From an uncultured Eubacteriales bacterium (GTDB lineage: Bacteria > Bacillota > Clostridia > Oscillospirales > Acutalibacteraceae), in NCBI GenBank assembly GCA_934463265.1, contig CAKSIU010000001.1, forward strand, positions 1-64,000: a stretch of 64,000 nt of DNA, given 5' to 3'. The notes under the pieces are model-generated. The model was given only the letters and a program-made list of their open reading frames with translations. It was not told the DNA's origin and did not search any database. Both the position numbers and the translations under genes were made by a program. This document shows, piece after piece, positions 50,675 to 59,463 of this stretch; within the stretch, counting starts at the first letter, position 1; the number at the start of each line of letters is the position of its first letter.

Positions 50675-50696
50675 GCGCCCACTATACCGCGGGCGC
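50675..50696 (-). repeat. H8: conserved-loop hairpin after gyrA
   Basis: GCGCCC (50675-50680) pairs with GGGCGC (50691-50696) around ACTATACCGC (50681-50690). Confidence 0.78.
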
Positions 50697-50733
50697 GAAT
50701 TCTCAACAAAAAATCAAAAACTTGTTGAAAACT

Positions 50734-53223
50734 TTATTCTTGTTTGGAATTCTCGGTAACTTCCTCCACTGAAGCGTTATCAACATCGTCATCATGAGGC
50801 ACACTCGCAACCGCAACAATTCTGTTATTCTCTGCAATTTTCATAACGCGTACGCCTTTTGAAGGTCGCGCGCAAATCCTAATTGAATCGGCTTTTATGC
50901 GAATAATTATGCCATTTTCGGAAATCAAAATTACATCTTCATCGCTCGAAACCAATTTTATCGACGCCACATCGCCATATTTCTCAACATGATAATTCGT
51001 AATACCCTTTCCGCCGCGCATTTGAAGCCGATAATCATCAATTTCAGAAAGCCTTCCATAACCTGTCTCCGAAACTGTTAAAACCATTGTTTCACGTGAA
51101 ACCGGACTCATTCCAACAACACTGTCGCCGTCTCGAAGCGAAATTGCTTTTACTCCGCGCGCTGTACGTCCCACCGCTCTGACGTCAGTTTCACTGAAAC
51201 GAATTGCCATGCCTTTTTTCGTCGCAATCAAAAGTTCCGTTGCTCCGTCTGTCACACTTACCCACGCCAATTCATCGCCGTCGTCCAAGTCTATCGCGAT
51301 AAGACCGCCTTTTCTCGCCGAATCATACGCGCTCAGCAAAGTTCTTTTTATCACGCCGCTTTTTGTGACCATGACTAAATATTTTTCGCCGTCAAATTCT
51401 GGAACTTTTATCATTGAAGTAACTTTTTCATCCGGCATTATCGGCAACAAATTCGCCACATTCGTGCCCTTTGAAACTCTAGAACCTTCTGGAATTTCAT
51501 AGCATTTTAAACGATAAACCCTGCCAAAATTCGTGAAAAACATGACATAATCGTGACTATTCACCACAAACATTTCGGCCGCAACGTCTTCTTCTCTGCA
51601 ACTCATGCCAGAAACGCCTCTGCCACCGCGTCTTTGAAGCTTATATGTATCCGTTTTTTGTCGTTTTACGTAGCCAAAATTTGTCAGAGTAAGCACGCAA
51701 TCTTCCTCCGGAATCAAGTCCTCAATGTCCACTTCTCCGCTTACCGCTGTAATTTTTGTTCTACGTTCGTCGGCAAAACGACGCTTTATTTCTAAAATTT
51801 CCTCTTTAAGCATATTCAAAAGCTTCGATTTATCTCCCAAAAGGCTCAAAAGTTCCGCGATTTTTTGTTCAAGTGAGGCAAGTTCCTCCTCAATTTTGCT
51901 TCGTTCTAAGCCGGTCAGCTGTCCCAGTCGCATTTGCACGATGGCCTGTGCTTGAATTTCATCTAAATCAAACGCCTGCATTAATTTTTCTTTGCCCTCC
52001 GAAACCGACTTCGATGCCCTCAAAATCGCGATTACTTCGTCGATGTGGTCGAGTGCGGTTTTTAAACCTTCCAAAATGTGGGCGCGCTCTTTGGCTTTAT
52101 TTAGGTCAAACTGCGTCCGCCTTGTCAGCACCTCAATCTGAAAGTCGATGTAGTGCGTGAGCATTTCTTTGAGAGTCAAAATTTTCGGCACGCCGTTCAC
52201 GATTGCCAGCATTATCACGCCGAACGTCGTTTGCAGCTGCGTGAAGGAGTAGAGCTGATTTAGCACGACTTGCGGCGAAGCATCTCGTTTTAAGTCGATT
52301 CTGATGTGCATTCCGTTTCTGTCGGAGTGGTCCTCGATATTTGAAATTCCCTCGATTCGTTTTTCCTTTACCAAATCCGCGATGCTTTCACACAGACGCG
52401 CCTTGTTAACCTGGTACGGCAGCTCTGTGACGATGATTTTGTATCTGGAATTTTTCTCCTCGACAATCTCTGCGCAGGCTCTTACAACAATTTTTCCTCT
52501 ACCCGTTGCATATGCCGCTCTGATGCCGCTGTGACCCATAATCTGCGCGCCCGTCGGAAAATCCGGACCTTTTATATATTCCATCAACTCCGGCAAATCG
52601 GCTTCCGGATTGTCTATCAAACAGCAAATCGCATCGATTACTTCGCCCAAATTGTGCGGTGGTATATTCGTCGCCATGCCTACCGCGATGCCCGTCGAGC
52701 CGTTTACCAACAAATTCGGAAACCGCGACGGCAAAACTTCCGGTTCTTTTAATCTATCATCGTAGTTCGGCACGAAATTTACTGTGTTTTTTTCAATATC
52801 CGTGAGCATTTCCACCGAAATTTTGCTCATTTTCGACTCCGTATAACGATAGGCTGCTGGCGGATCTCCGTCCACTGAGCCGAAATTTCCGTGACCATCC
52901 ACCAGCGTATACCTCATAGAAAAATCTTGCGCCAATCGCACCAGCGCATCGTAAACTGACGCGTCTCCGTGAGGATGATATCTTCCCAAAACCGACCCGA
53001 CCGTATCTGCACATTTTCTGTAAGCTTTGTCCGGTCCCAGACCGTTCTCAAAAAGTGTGTACAAAATTCGTCTATGCACCGGCTTTAAGCCATCTCTCAC
53101 GTTCGGCAGCGCCCTCGACACGATAACCGACATAGAGTAGTCTAAAAACGATTTCTTCATTTCCTTTTCGATGTCTACGTCTATTATTTTGGACTCTTGC
53201 TCGATTTTTTCTTCGTTTTCCAA
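50734..53223 (-). CDS. gyrA: DNA gyrase subunit A
   Basis: The 829-residue protein has the GyrA core from DYSMSVIVSRALPNVRDGLKPV, the active-site tyrosine in AAYRYTESKMSKI, and a C-terminal beta-pinwheel with the GyrA box QRRGGRGVSG that marks gyrase rather than topoisomerase IV. Quinolone-pocket residues GRYHPHGDASVYDALVR are present. It makes and reseals the double-strand break. It lies in the remB-x-gyrB-x-gyrA run but separated from gyrB by a YcxB-like gene. Confidence 0.97.
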   Translation of the reverse strand: MENEEKIEQESKIIDVDIEKEMKKSFLDYSMSVIVSRALPNVRDGLKPVHRRILYTLFENGLGPDKAYRKCADTVGSVLGRYHPHGDASVYDALVRLAQDFSMRYTLVDGHGNFGSVDGDPPAAYRYTESKMSKISVEMLTDIEKNTVNFVPNYDDRLKEPEVLPSRFPNLLVNGSTGIAVGMATNIPPHNLGEVIDAICCLIDNPEADLPELMEYIKGPDFPTGAQIMGHSGIRAAYATGRGKIVVRACAEIVEEKNSRYKIIVTELPYQVNKARLCESIADLVKEKRIEGISNIEDHSDRNGMHIRIDLKRDASPQVVLNQLYSFTQLQTTFGVIMLAIVNGVPKILTLKEMLTHYIDFQIEVLTRRTQFDLNKAKERAHILEGLKTALDHIDEVIAILRASKSVSEGKEKLMQAFDLDEIQAQAIVQMRLGQLTGLERSKIEEELASLEQKIAELLSLLGDKSKLLNMLKEEILEIKRRFADERRTKITAVSGEVDIEDLIPEEDCVLTLTNFGYVKRQKTDTYKLQRRGGRGVSGMSCREEDVAAEMFVVNSHDYVMFFTNFGRVYRLKCYEIPEGSRVSKGTNVANLLPIMPDEKVTSMIKVPEFDGEKYLVMVTKSGVIKRTLLSAYDSARKGGLIAIDLDDGDELAWVSVTDGATELLIATKKGMAIRFSETDVRAVGRTARGVKAISLRDGDSVVGMSPVSRETMVLTVSETGYGRLSEIDDYRLQMRGGKGITNYHVEKYGDVASIKLVSSDEDVILISENGIIIRIKADSIRICARPSKGVRVMKIAENNRIVAVASVPHDDDVDNASVEEVTENSKQE

Positions 53224-53387
53224 ATAATTTCACCTCATTTAGTTTATTTTTCCAAATTAACTTCTGCTACCACCACCGCCGCGAAGTGTATTCGCATTTT
53301 GTGAATGCCGCTCGCGGCTATACTTTTTGTGGGGGCAGCGCCTGCTTCGGCACTTTCTGCTGCCTTCGCCGCGCCGCCTTTACCTTT
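53224..53387. other. GC-rich spacer with an open frame continuing past the YcxB stop
   Basis: On the minus strand, the frame of the upstream gene stays open for 47 codons after its TAA, reading KGKGGAAKAAESAEAGAAP and on. Partial inverted repeats (GCCGCGA with TCGCGGC; GGCAGC with GCTGCC) are present but they do not form a CLV element. It may be a lost C-terminal tail or a chance open stretch. Confidence 0.35.
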
Positions 53388-54119
53388 TTATTCCTCTTCT
53401 TTCGGCGTCGTTCCTGCAATTATCATCGCCTGCACATCAGCCAAAAAGTCCGGTTCTATCGCACGAATAGGAATTATAAACAATTTTTCTTTAGGCAAAT
53501 ACAACAAAAACATATCATTAAATTCTTCAAAAACACTAGAACCATCCAATGGAATTTTCCAATTTGTCGCGCCGCTGTCAACTTCAATTTCATCGGGATA
53601 AATCTCCACGGACAATTTTTTACCAGTAGTTAATTTATCCGCATTAAAACCGATAAAAAAGCGTGGCATCAGGACCACCAGAAAGGTTAAAGCGATAGAT
53701 ATTACTCCCAGTATAAAATTCAAATTATTTCTCGTAACGAAAAATAAAAGGAAGAACATCAGCGCCAAAACTAGCAGCAAGCATATTTCCACAATAGAAC
53801 GCGTTCCGTTGACTTTGAACATACCAGTATGCTTCAAACAGGAGAAAATCTCCTCTTTTTTCAGCGCGTATCCAAATTTTATTCCGGCATACTGTTCCTC
53901 ATACTCTTCCGCATCGTCGTCCTCAACAAACTCCGATTCTGAGCCGTCCCACGTAGTTTCTTCGTTCTCAGCTTTATCATCTTGTTCGGTCTGCAAAACC
54001 TCTTCTTCAATTTGCTTTTCATCAACCATCGTCGACGAAACTTTTTCTGTACTTTCAGCGGCTACACCCTCCGAATTCGCCGTCCCGTCAACCGGAATAC
54101 TTCCATCGTGTTCTTTCAT
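53388..54119 (-). CDS. YcxB-like membrane protein with acidic N-terminus
   Basis: The 243-residue protein opens with about 85 acidic, low-complexity residues (VDEKQIEEEVLQTEQDD, then DDAEEYEEQYAG), has two transmembrane segments (about 117-133 and 138-158) and a C-terminal domain with EIYPDEIEVDSG, NDMFLLYLPKEKLFIIPIRAI, as in the YcxB-like family. That family has no known function. It sits between gyrB and gyrA, where other Clostridia often have a small membrane gene. No signal peptide. Confidence 0.7.
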   Translation of the reverse strand: MKEHDGSIPVDGTANSEGVAAESTEKVSSTMVDEKQIEEEVLQTEQDDKAENEETTWDGSESEFVEDDDAEEYEEQYAGIKFGYALKKEEIFSCLKHTGMFKVNGTRSIVEICLLLVLALMFFLLFFVTRNNLNFILGVISIALTFLVVLMPRFFIGFNADKLTTGKKLSVEIYPDEIEVDSGATNWKIPLDGSSVFEEFNDMFLLYLPKEKLFIIPIRAIEPDFLADVQAMIIAGTTPKEEE

Positions 54120-54158
54120 AGTGTTCTCCTCTAATTTTAAAATTTGTTCAAAATCTGG

Positions 54159-56099
54159 TTATACGTCCAAATTTTGCACATATTTAGCATTTTTTTCAAT
54201 AAAATCTCGTCGAGGTTCAACTTTGTCGCCCATTAAAATAGTGAAAACCTCGTCTGCAGCGGCAGCATCAGCCAATTCTACGCGCAACATAATTCTTGTT
54301 TCCGGATTCATCGTGGTCTCCCACAGCTGCTCCGAATCCATCTCACCAAGACCTTTATAGCGCTGAACTTCGGTGTTTCCGCCGAGTTCCTGCAAAATTT
54401 TGTCTCGCTCGTCGTCGGAATATGCATAAAAATGCTTTTTAGATTTGGTTATTCTATACAAAGGCGGCTGCGCTATGTAAATGTGCCCTTGCTCGACCAG
54501 CGGTTTCATAAATCTGAAGAAAAACGTCAGCAGAAGCGTCCGAATGTGAGACCCGTCGACGTCGGCATCTGCCATGATTATGACTTTGCCATAGCGCAAT
54601 TTTGAGATGTCAAATTCGTCGCCGATTCCGCAGCCCAAAGCGGTTATCACCGGCATGAGCTTGTCATTTCCGTAAACTCTGTCGAGACGTGCTTTTTCGA
54701 CATTCAACATTTTTCCCCAAAGCGGCAAAATCGCCTGAAATTTCCTATCTCGACCGCCTTTTGCCGAGCCTCCTGCAGAATCTCCCTCAACGATGTAAAT
54801 TTCCGTTTCTTCGGAGTTTCTCGACTGGCAATCAGCTAATTTTCCTGGCAACGAAGCCGACTCCAGCGCGGATTTTCTGCGCACGAGATCTCTGGCTTTT
54901 CGCGCGGCATCTCTGGCTCTCGAAGCCGCAAGCGCCTTTTCGAAGATAGACTTTGCCACCGCCGGATTTTCCTCGAGATAAGTCTGCAATTTTTCGCTCA
55001 CCAAACCATCCACAAGCGCGCGAATCTCGGTGTTTCCCAGCTTCGCCTTGGTTTGGCCCTCAAACTGCGCCTCTTTCAACTTGACGTTTATCACCGCAGT
55101 CAAGCCCTCGCGAACGTCCTCGCCGGAGAGATTTTTATCATTCTCTTTTAGAATATTATACTTGCGCGCATAATCATTCATAATCCGCGTCAAAGCTCGT
55201 TTGAAGCCTTCTTCGTGAGTTCCGCCGTCCGTCGTATGAATGTTGTTTGCAAAGGACAAAATCAGCTCATTGTAACTCTCATTGTACTGCATGGCCAACT
55301 CAACCTGCGCAGAGTCGTCTGGCATAGATTTTGAAAAAGCAATCACGTCAGGATGAACAACATCCAGGCCTCTTTTTTGGTGAATATATTGAACGAAACT
55401 CGACAATCCACCCTCATAGTGAAACTGCTCGGAAGTCGACTGTTCCGGGAGTCTCTCGTCTGTCAAAACGATATTCACACCAGCATTCAAAAAGGCCTGT
55501 TCTCTCAAGCGCGTTTCCAAAACATCGAACTCGTAAACGTCGGTTTCGGAAAAAATTTCCTTATCGGCTTTAAATTTTATTTCGGAACCATTTTTATCGG
55601 TCTCTCCGACGATTTTCATGTCACAATTTGGAACGCCTCGCTCGAATCTTTGGAAGTAAACCTTCTCCTTGTGAAAAACCTTCACTTCAAGCCATTCCGA
55701 AAGCGCATTCACAACCGAAGCGCCCACTCCGTGCAGACCTCCAGAAACCTTGTAGCCACCGCCGCCAAATTTTCCGCCCGCATGCAGCACGGTAAAAACT
55801 ACCGTGAGCGCTGGTATACCTAACTTCGGGTGCAATCCGACCGGAATTCCACGCCCGTTGTCCGTCACGCAAATTACTTCTCCAGGCAAAATTTTCACAT
55901 CGATTTTATCGCAAAATCCCGCCAAAGCCTCGTCTATCGCGTTGTCGACGATTTCGTACACGAGGTGATGAAGACCGCGCGGCCCCGTCGAACCGATGTA
56001 CATACCAGGGCGCTTGCGAACGGCCTCTAAGCCCTCCAAAACCTGAATTTCATTCGCGCCGTATTCGTGATTTGTTCCGGTAATTTCCGTATTTTCCAA
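54159..56099 (-). CDS. gyrB: DNA gyrase subunit B
   Basis: The 646-residue protein has the GHKL ATPase domain (EIVDNAIDEALAG, VTDNGRGIPVG, GLHGVGASVVNALS), a transducer domain and the TOPRIM region (EGDSAGGSAKGGRDR and DADVDGSHIRTLLLTFF), ending KYVQNLDV. It powers negative supercoiling with GyrA. I place the start at TTG 56099, which follows CGGAGGG; an ATG 13 codons upstream has no site. Confidence 0.97.
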   Translation of the reverse strand: MENTEITGTNHEYGANEIQVLEGLEAVRKRPGMYIGSTGPRGLHHLVYEIVDNAIDEALAGFCDKIDVKILPGEVICVTDNGRGIPVGLHPKLGIPALTVVFTVLHAGGKFGGGGYKVSGGLHGVGASVVNALSEWLEVKVFHKEKVYFQRFERGVPNCDMKIVGETDKNGSEIKFKADKEIFSETDVYEFDVLETRLREQAFLNAGVNIVLTDERLPEQSTSEQFHYEGGLSSFVQYIHQKRGLDVVHPDVIAFSKSMPDDSAQVELAMQYNESYNELILSFANNIHTTDGGTHEEGFKRALTRIMNDYARKYNILKENDKNLSGEDVREGLTAVINVKLKEAQFEGQTKAKLGNTEIRALVDGLVSEKLQTYLEENPAVAKSIFEKALAASRARDAARKARDLVRRKSALESASLPGKLADCQSRNSEETEIYIVEGDSAGGSAKGGRDRKFQAILPLWGKMLNVEKARLDRVYGNDKLMPVITALGCGIGDEFDISKLRYGKVIIMADADVDGSHIRTLLLTFFFRFMKPLVEQGHIYIAQPPLYRITKSKKHFYAYSDDERDKILQELGGNTEVQRYKGLGEMDSEQLWETTMNPETRIMLRVELADAAAADEVFTILMGDKVEPRRDFIEKNAKYVQNLDV

Positions 56100-56141
56100 A
56101 ATTAACCCTCCGTTTTTTGTATTGTAAACTAACTTCAAATT

Positions 56142-56447
56142 TTATTCATTATTTTTCTTTTTTAGCAAAATAAATCGTGGAACTTGCAGATAAAATGCGA
56201 GAAACGGCAACAAAATTAAAACTGTTCCAATGATATAAAACCTTACAAAAAATGTAAAAATTGTTACAACGAGACCGACCAAAATCGCTAAAATCATTGC
56301 TAAATTTTTCAGAGCAGAACTAATAATTACTTTTGAAAAATTGTTGCAACTTGTACAAAAATATTCTTCATTTGATTTTGATCGAAACGCTCGTATAAAA
56401 CCAACCTTTTCGTTGCAATACGGGCATTTTAAGCTATTTTTACTCAT
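56142..56447 (-). CDS. Small zinc-ribbon membrane protein, unknown
   Basis: The 101-residue protein has an N-terminal zinc ribbon (CPYCNEKV and CTSCNN, C-X2-C-X17-C-X2-C) and two transmembrane segments (about 47-68 and 70-90). Its start overlaps the remB stop by 4 bp (56444-56447), so it is translated with remB. It is not part of the usual dnaA-gyrB series in Bacillus. Function unknown. Confidence 0.7.
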   Translation of the reverse strand: MSKNSLKCPYCNEKVGFIRAFRSKSNEEYFCTSCNNFSKVIISSALKNLAMILAILVGLVVTIFTFFVRFYIIGTVLILLPFLAFYLQVPRFILLKKKNNE

Positions 56448-56710
56448 AAAAAGCTCCTCATTTCTTTACGTTTTATCAACGTCGAAGTTGCCAAAGGACT
56501 AATAAAAATTTTGCCTATTTCAACCAAATCATTTTGGCTGACAATGAACGACTTTGGCAAGTTATAAGAAATATTTATTAATCTTTTTTCTTTTTCCGCA
56601 TTATTTAGGTACTTTTTCGTCGTTTTTTTGACTGTGCAAGTGTCCAAATCGAAAACTCCAATAATTTCCTTAGATTTTACCATCACATTCTGCCCCAAAT
56701 GCAAGTACAT
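56444..56710 (-). CDS. remB: RemB-type extracellular matrix regulator (DUF370)
   Basis: The 88-residue protein begins YLHLGQNVMVKSKEIIGVFDLD, the DUF370 signature. Bacillus RemB lies at the same place, between recF and gyrB, and together with RemA controls matrix genes. Here the C-terminal half is longer than the DUF370 core and ends in basic residues (IKRKEMRSFL). The ATG follows AGGGTGA. Direct DNA binding is inferred from RemA only. Confidence 0.88.
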   Translation of the reverse strand: MYLHLGQNVMVKSKEIIGVFDLDTCTVKKTTKKYLNNAEKEKRLINISYNLPKSFIVSQNDLVEIGKIFISPLATSTLIKRKEMRSFL

Positions 56711-56722
56711 AATTTTCACCCT

Positions 56723-57829
56723 TTACTTTTTTGCTCGAAAGTCGCCCTGCGAAACCTCGAAAAATTTCCCAACAGAAAGCCGTTTGGTAAGTTCTGGCTC
56801 ACAGCACGTTATAAACACTTGTTTTTCCAAAATAGAATTAAGCAAATAATTCTGCCGACTCAAATCGAGCTCACTCAACACGTCGTCCAGCAGGATAATC
56901 GGCGGCTCTGCGATGATTTGCTGCACTAAATCAGCTTCCGCAAGCTTCATTGCCAAAACTACGCTGCGTTGTTGACCTTGTGACGAAAAAAGTCGTGCAG
57001 ATTTTCCATTTATTTTTATTTCGATGTCATCTCTATGTGGCCCTTTCGTCGTAAATCCCGCAAAAATATCCTCCTCACGCGATTTTTTTAATTTATCTTT
57101 AAAAACCTCTTTAATCTTCTTTTTTTCTTTAAAAACTTCACTCGTAGTTGATGTTTTATAAGTTAAAGTGAGAGTTTCTTTTCCAGCAGAAAGGCCTGAA
57201 TAAAACTTCGCCGAAAGCGCCCTCAAATTTTCCACATAAGAAAATCTTCTTGCAACTATCTCCGCGCCGTATTCGGCTAATTTTTCCTCCCAAATATCAA
57301 GCGTGTCGGCAAGATTTTTGCTTTTTTGAAGGTAACGCAGCAATGAATTTCTCTGAGTTAAAATGTGATTATACCTCAAGAAATGCGCGGTGTAATGCGG
57401 TTGAGTTTGACAAATTGCCGTGTTAAGAAATTTTCGGCGAACGCTGGGCCCATCTTTTACCAAAGCCAAATGTGCCGGAGAAAAAACCACCGCACAAATT
57501 TTGCCAACAAGCGAAGAAACCGATTGCTGCGGGACTTTATTGATTGTCACAAATCTTTTTCCGCCGGCGATGTCAATTTTCAGGTTCTGATTTTGGCCGA
57601 ACGAAACAGCGTCCATCGCTAAACTAGAACTCTGCGCGCCAAAAGACACCAATTCTTTGTCTTTTGCACCGCGAAAAGAGCGACCTCCGGAAAAAAGCCA
57701 AATTGCCTCCAAAAAATTCGTTTTGCCTTGAGCATTATCTCCGCAAACCACATTTACTCCGGAACTCGGCAGTACATCGGCATTTTTCAGGTTTCTAAAT
57801 TCTTTAAAAGAAATTTTCTCGACAATCAA
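56723..57829 (-). CDS. recF: Recombination mediator RecF
   Basis: The 368-residue SMC-like ATPase has the Walker A GDNAQGKTNFLEAI, signature LFSSQGQQRSVVLAMKLAE and Walker B PIILLDDVLSELD. It helps load RecA at gaps. Its start overlaps the S4 gene stop by 4 bp. The order dnaA-dnaN-S4-recF is the classical origin arrangement of Firmicutes. Confidence 0.96.
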   Translation of the reverse strand: MIVEKISFKEFRNLKNADVLPSSGVNVVCGDNAQGKTNFLEAIWLFSGGRSFRGAKDKELVSFGAQSSSLAMDAVSFGQNQNLKIDIAGGKRFVTINKVPQQSVSSLVGKICAVVFSPAHLALVKDGPSVRRKFLNTAICQTQPHYTAHFLRYNHILTQRNSLLRYLQKSKNLADTLDIWEEKLAEYGAEIVARRFSYVENLRALSAKFYSGLSAGKETLTLTYKTSTTSEVFKEKKKIKEVFKDKLKKSREEDIFAGFTTKGPHRDDIEIKINGKSARLFSSQGQQRSVVLAMKLAEADLVQQIIAEPPIILLDDVLSELDLSRQNYLLNSILEKQVFITCCEPELTKRLSVGKFFEVSQGDFRAKK

Positions 57830-58053
57830 GGCGATTCTACCTCAACTTGGTACAAATTTTCTCCGACTTTCACAACGTCGCCAGCCCTTAATTTTTTACC
57901 GCGCATGATGCAAACTTCGTTATTTACCGCGACACAACCGGACTGAATCAAAACTTTAGCCTGCCCGCCAGTAACGGATTCCCCGGAAATTTTCAAAAGG
58001 TCGTCAAGCCGAACAAAGTCATTGGTAGATTTTACAAAAATTTTACTCTTCAC
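57826..58053 (-). CDS. yaaA: S4-domain RNA-binding protein (YaaA/RlbA)
   Basis: The 75-residue protein is a single S4 domain: VRLDDLLKISGESVTGGQAKVLIQSG (in two parts) and VNNEVCIMRGKKLRAGDVV. It is translated between dnaN (11-bp overlap) and recF (4-bp overlap), as in Bacillus. S4 domains bind structured RNA; this one is linked to ribosome assembly in B. subtilis. Confidence 0.93.
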   Translation of the reverse strand: MKSKIFVKSTNDFVRLDDLLKISGESVTGGQAKVLIQSGCVAVNNEVCIMRGKKLRAGDVVKVGENLYQVEVESP

Positions 58054-59155
58054 TTGCTTTCAACCTCACAGGAAGCACGAGAAACACGAAAGAATCGCCA
58101 CTTATCGGTACAATTTTCATCGGACTAAGCGAGCCGTTAAGCTGAATTTTGACCTCATCGCACTCCGTATTTTTCAGCGCATCGATTAAATACTTGTTGT
58201 TAAAGCCGATTTCAAGCGAATCTCCCAGCATATTCACCAGCAATTCGTCATTAGCTTTTCCAATCGTCGTTATGCAGGAAATTTTTGCATAGTTGTCTGC
58301 AAAAAGGCATCTGATGGGACTTTTCAGCCTGTCGGTAACCACCAACGAAACGCGGTCGATACTCTCAATCATATTTTTCGTGTTTACAAGAATTTCCGTC
58401 GCGTGAGATGCCGGAATAGCTGCGTTGTAGTCAAGAAAATCCCCCTCCAAAAGACGCGAAATCACGCAATAATTCTCGATATAGAAAATTATATGTTTTT
58501 TTCCAATCGAAATTTCGATTTTTGTGTCTTCGGAGTCTGGCAAAAGCTTCAAAATCTCGCTCAAAGTCTTGCCGGGAACCACAAATTTTAAGTTTTTATT
58601 TCCTTGGATAGGTTCTTTGCGCAAAGCCAATCTGTATCCGTCCACGGAAACGAGCTTTAATTCATTTTCGCTGACTTCGAATAAAGTTCCGGTATTTATG
58701 GGTTTTACGTCTGTTTCCGAGGTCGCGAAGAGTGTCTGCCGAATCATTCCTTTCAGAGTGAGACAGTCGATTGACATATTCTCTGCGTCCGATAATTTAG
58801 GCATTTCCGGGTAATCCTCGGGAGAAATTCCGACCAAAGAAAATTCAGCAGGAGTGCTGGTGATAGTGGCAATTAATTTTTCGTCCACGTTGATAGAAAC
58901 GGTTTCAGCGGGAGCTTTTCGGATAATATCTGCGAGCAGCTTGGCATTTATCACGATTTCTCCAGGAACATCGATTGTTGCAGGGATTTCGGTAGTGATT
59001 CCGAGTTCCAAATCGTATCCGCACAATGAAATTGAATTTTCTTTAGTTTTTATAAGAACACCTTCAAGCGCAGTGAGGCAAGATTTTGCCGAAACAGCTT
59101 TTTGAACATTCAAAACTGCATCAACAAGAGTTTGGCGCAAACAGGTTATTTTCAT
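58043..59155 (-). CDS. dnaN: DNA polymerase III beta sliding clamp
   Basis: The 370-residue protein has three repeats of the clamp fold: MKITCLRQTLVDAVLNVQKAV, PAEFSLVGISPEDYPEMPK and a C-terminal strand ending VFLVLPVRL with the conserved PxR carboxy-terminal hydrophobic pocket. It forms a dimeric ring that tethers the polymerase. The ATG at 59155 follows AATGAGGTG. It is separated from dnaA by a 308-bp gap with DnaA-box-like repeats. Confidence 0.96.
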   Translation of the reverse strand: MKITCLRQTLVDAVLNVQKAVSAKSCLTALEGVLIKTKENSISLCGYDLELGITTEIPATIDVPGEIVINAKLLADIIRKAPAETVSINVDEKLIATITSTPAEFSLVGISPEDYPEMPKLSDAENMSIDCLTLKGMIRQTLFATSETDVKPINTGTLFEVSENELKLVSVDGYRLALRKEPIQGNKNLKFVVPGKTLSEILKLLPDSEDTKIEISIGKKHIIFYIENYCVISRLLEGDFLDYNAAIPASHATEILVNTKNMIESIDRVSLVVTDRLKSPIRCLFADNYAKISCITTIGKANDELLVNMLGDSLEIGFNNKYLIDALKNTECDEVKIQLNGSLSPMKIVPISGDSFVFLVLPVRLKASEE

Positions 59156-59463
59156 AAAGAACACCTCATTTTTGAAATATAAAAGCAAATAAAATAAATA
59201 AATTTTAGTAATAATAGTAGGGGCTGTTAATTTGTTGAAATCCGGTTAAAACACGAGATTTCATGTGGTTTTAAAATTTTATAAGGAAAGTTTGCTTAGT
59301 GTTGAAAGATTTTTAGTTTTCCAACACGGAATAATTTATTCAACACGTTTGTGAAAAGATTTTTGTGAAATGTTGAAGAAAAGTTGAAAAAGAAAACCGT
59401 CAAAAACTTTTAAATCAACAAGAAGTGTTAAAAAGTTAAAATTTTGTTAACAACTTAACAACG
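59156..59463. other. Probable oriC (dnaA-dnaN gap)
   Basis: This AT-rich gap holds repeats of TGTTGAAA type: 59233-59241, 59300-59308, TTTTCCAACA (59317-59326), TTATTCAACA (59336-59345), 59371-59379 and 59382-59390, plus TGTGAAAAG (59350-59358) and TGTGAAATG (59364-59372). Canonical TTATCCACA boxes are absent; these resemble it with an extra T or mismatches. Location between dnaA and dnaN supports oriC. Not confirmed by GC skew. Confidence 0.6.

Noticed and set aside
53266..53390. A tenth CLV element between gyrA and the YcxB-like gene
   Set aside because: Partial inverted repeats are present, but no outer stem closes the region and the arms are short and mismatched.
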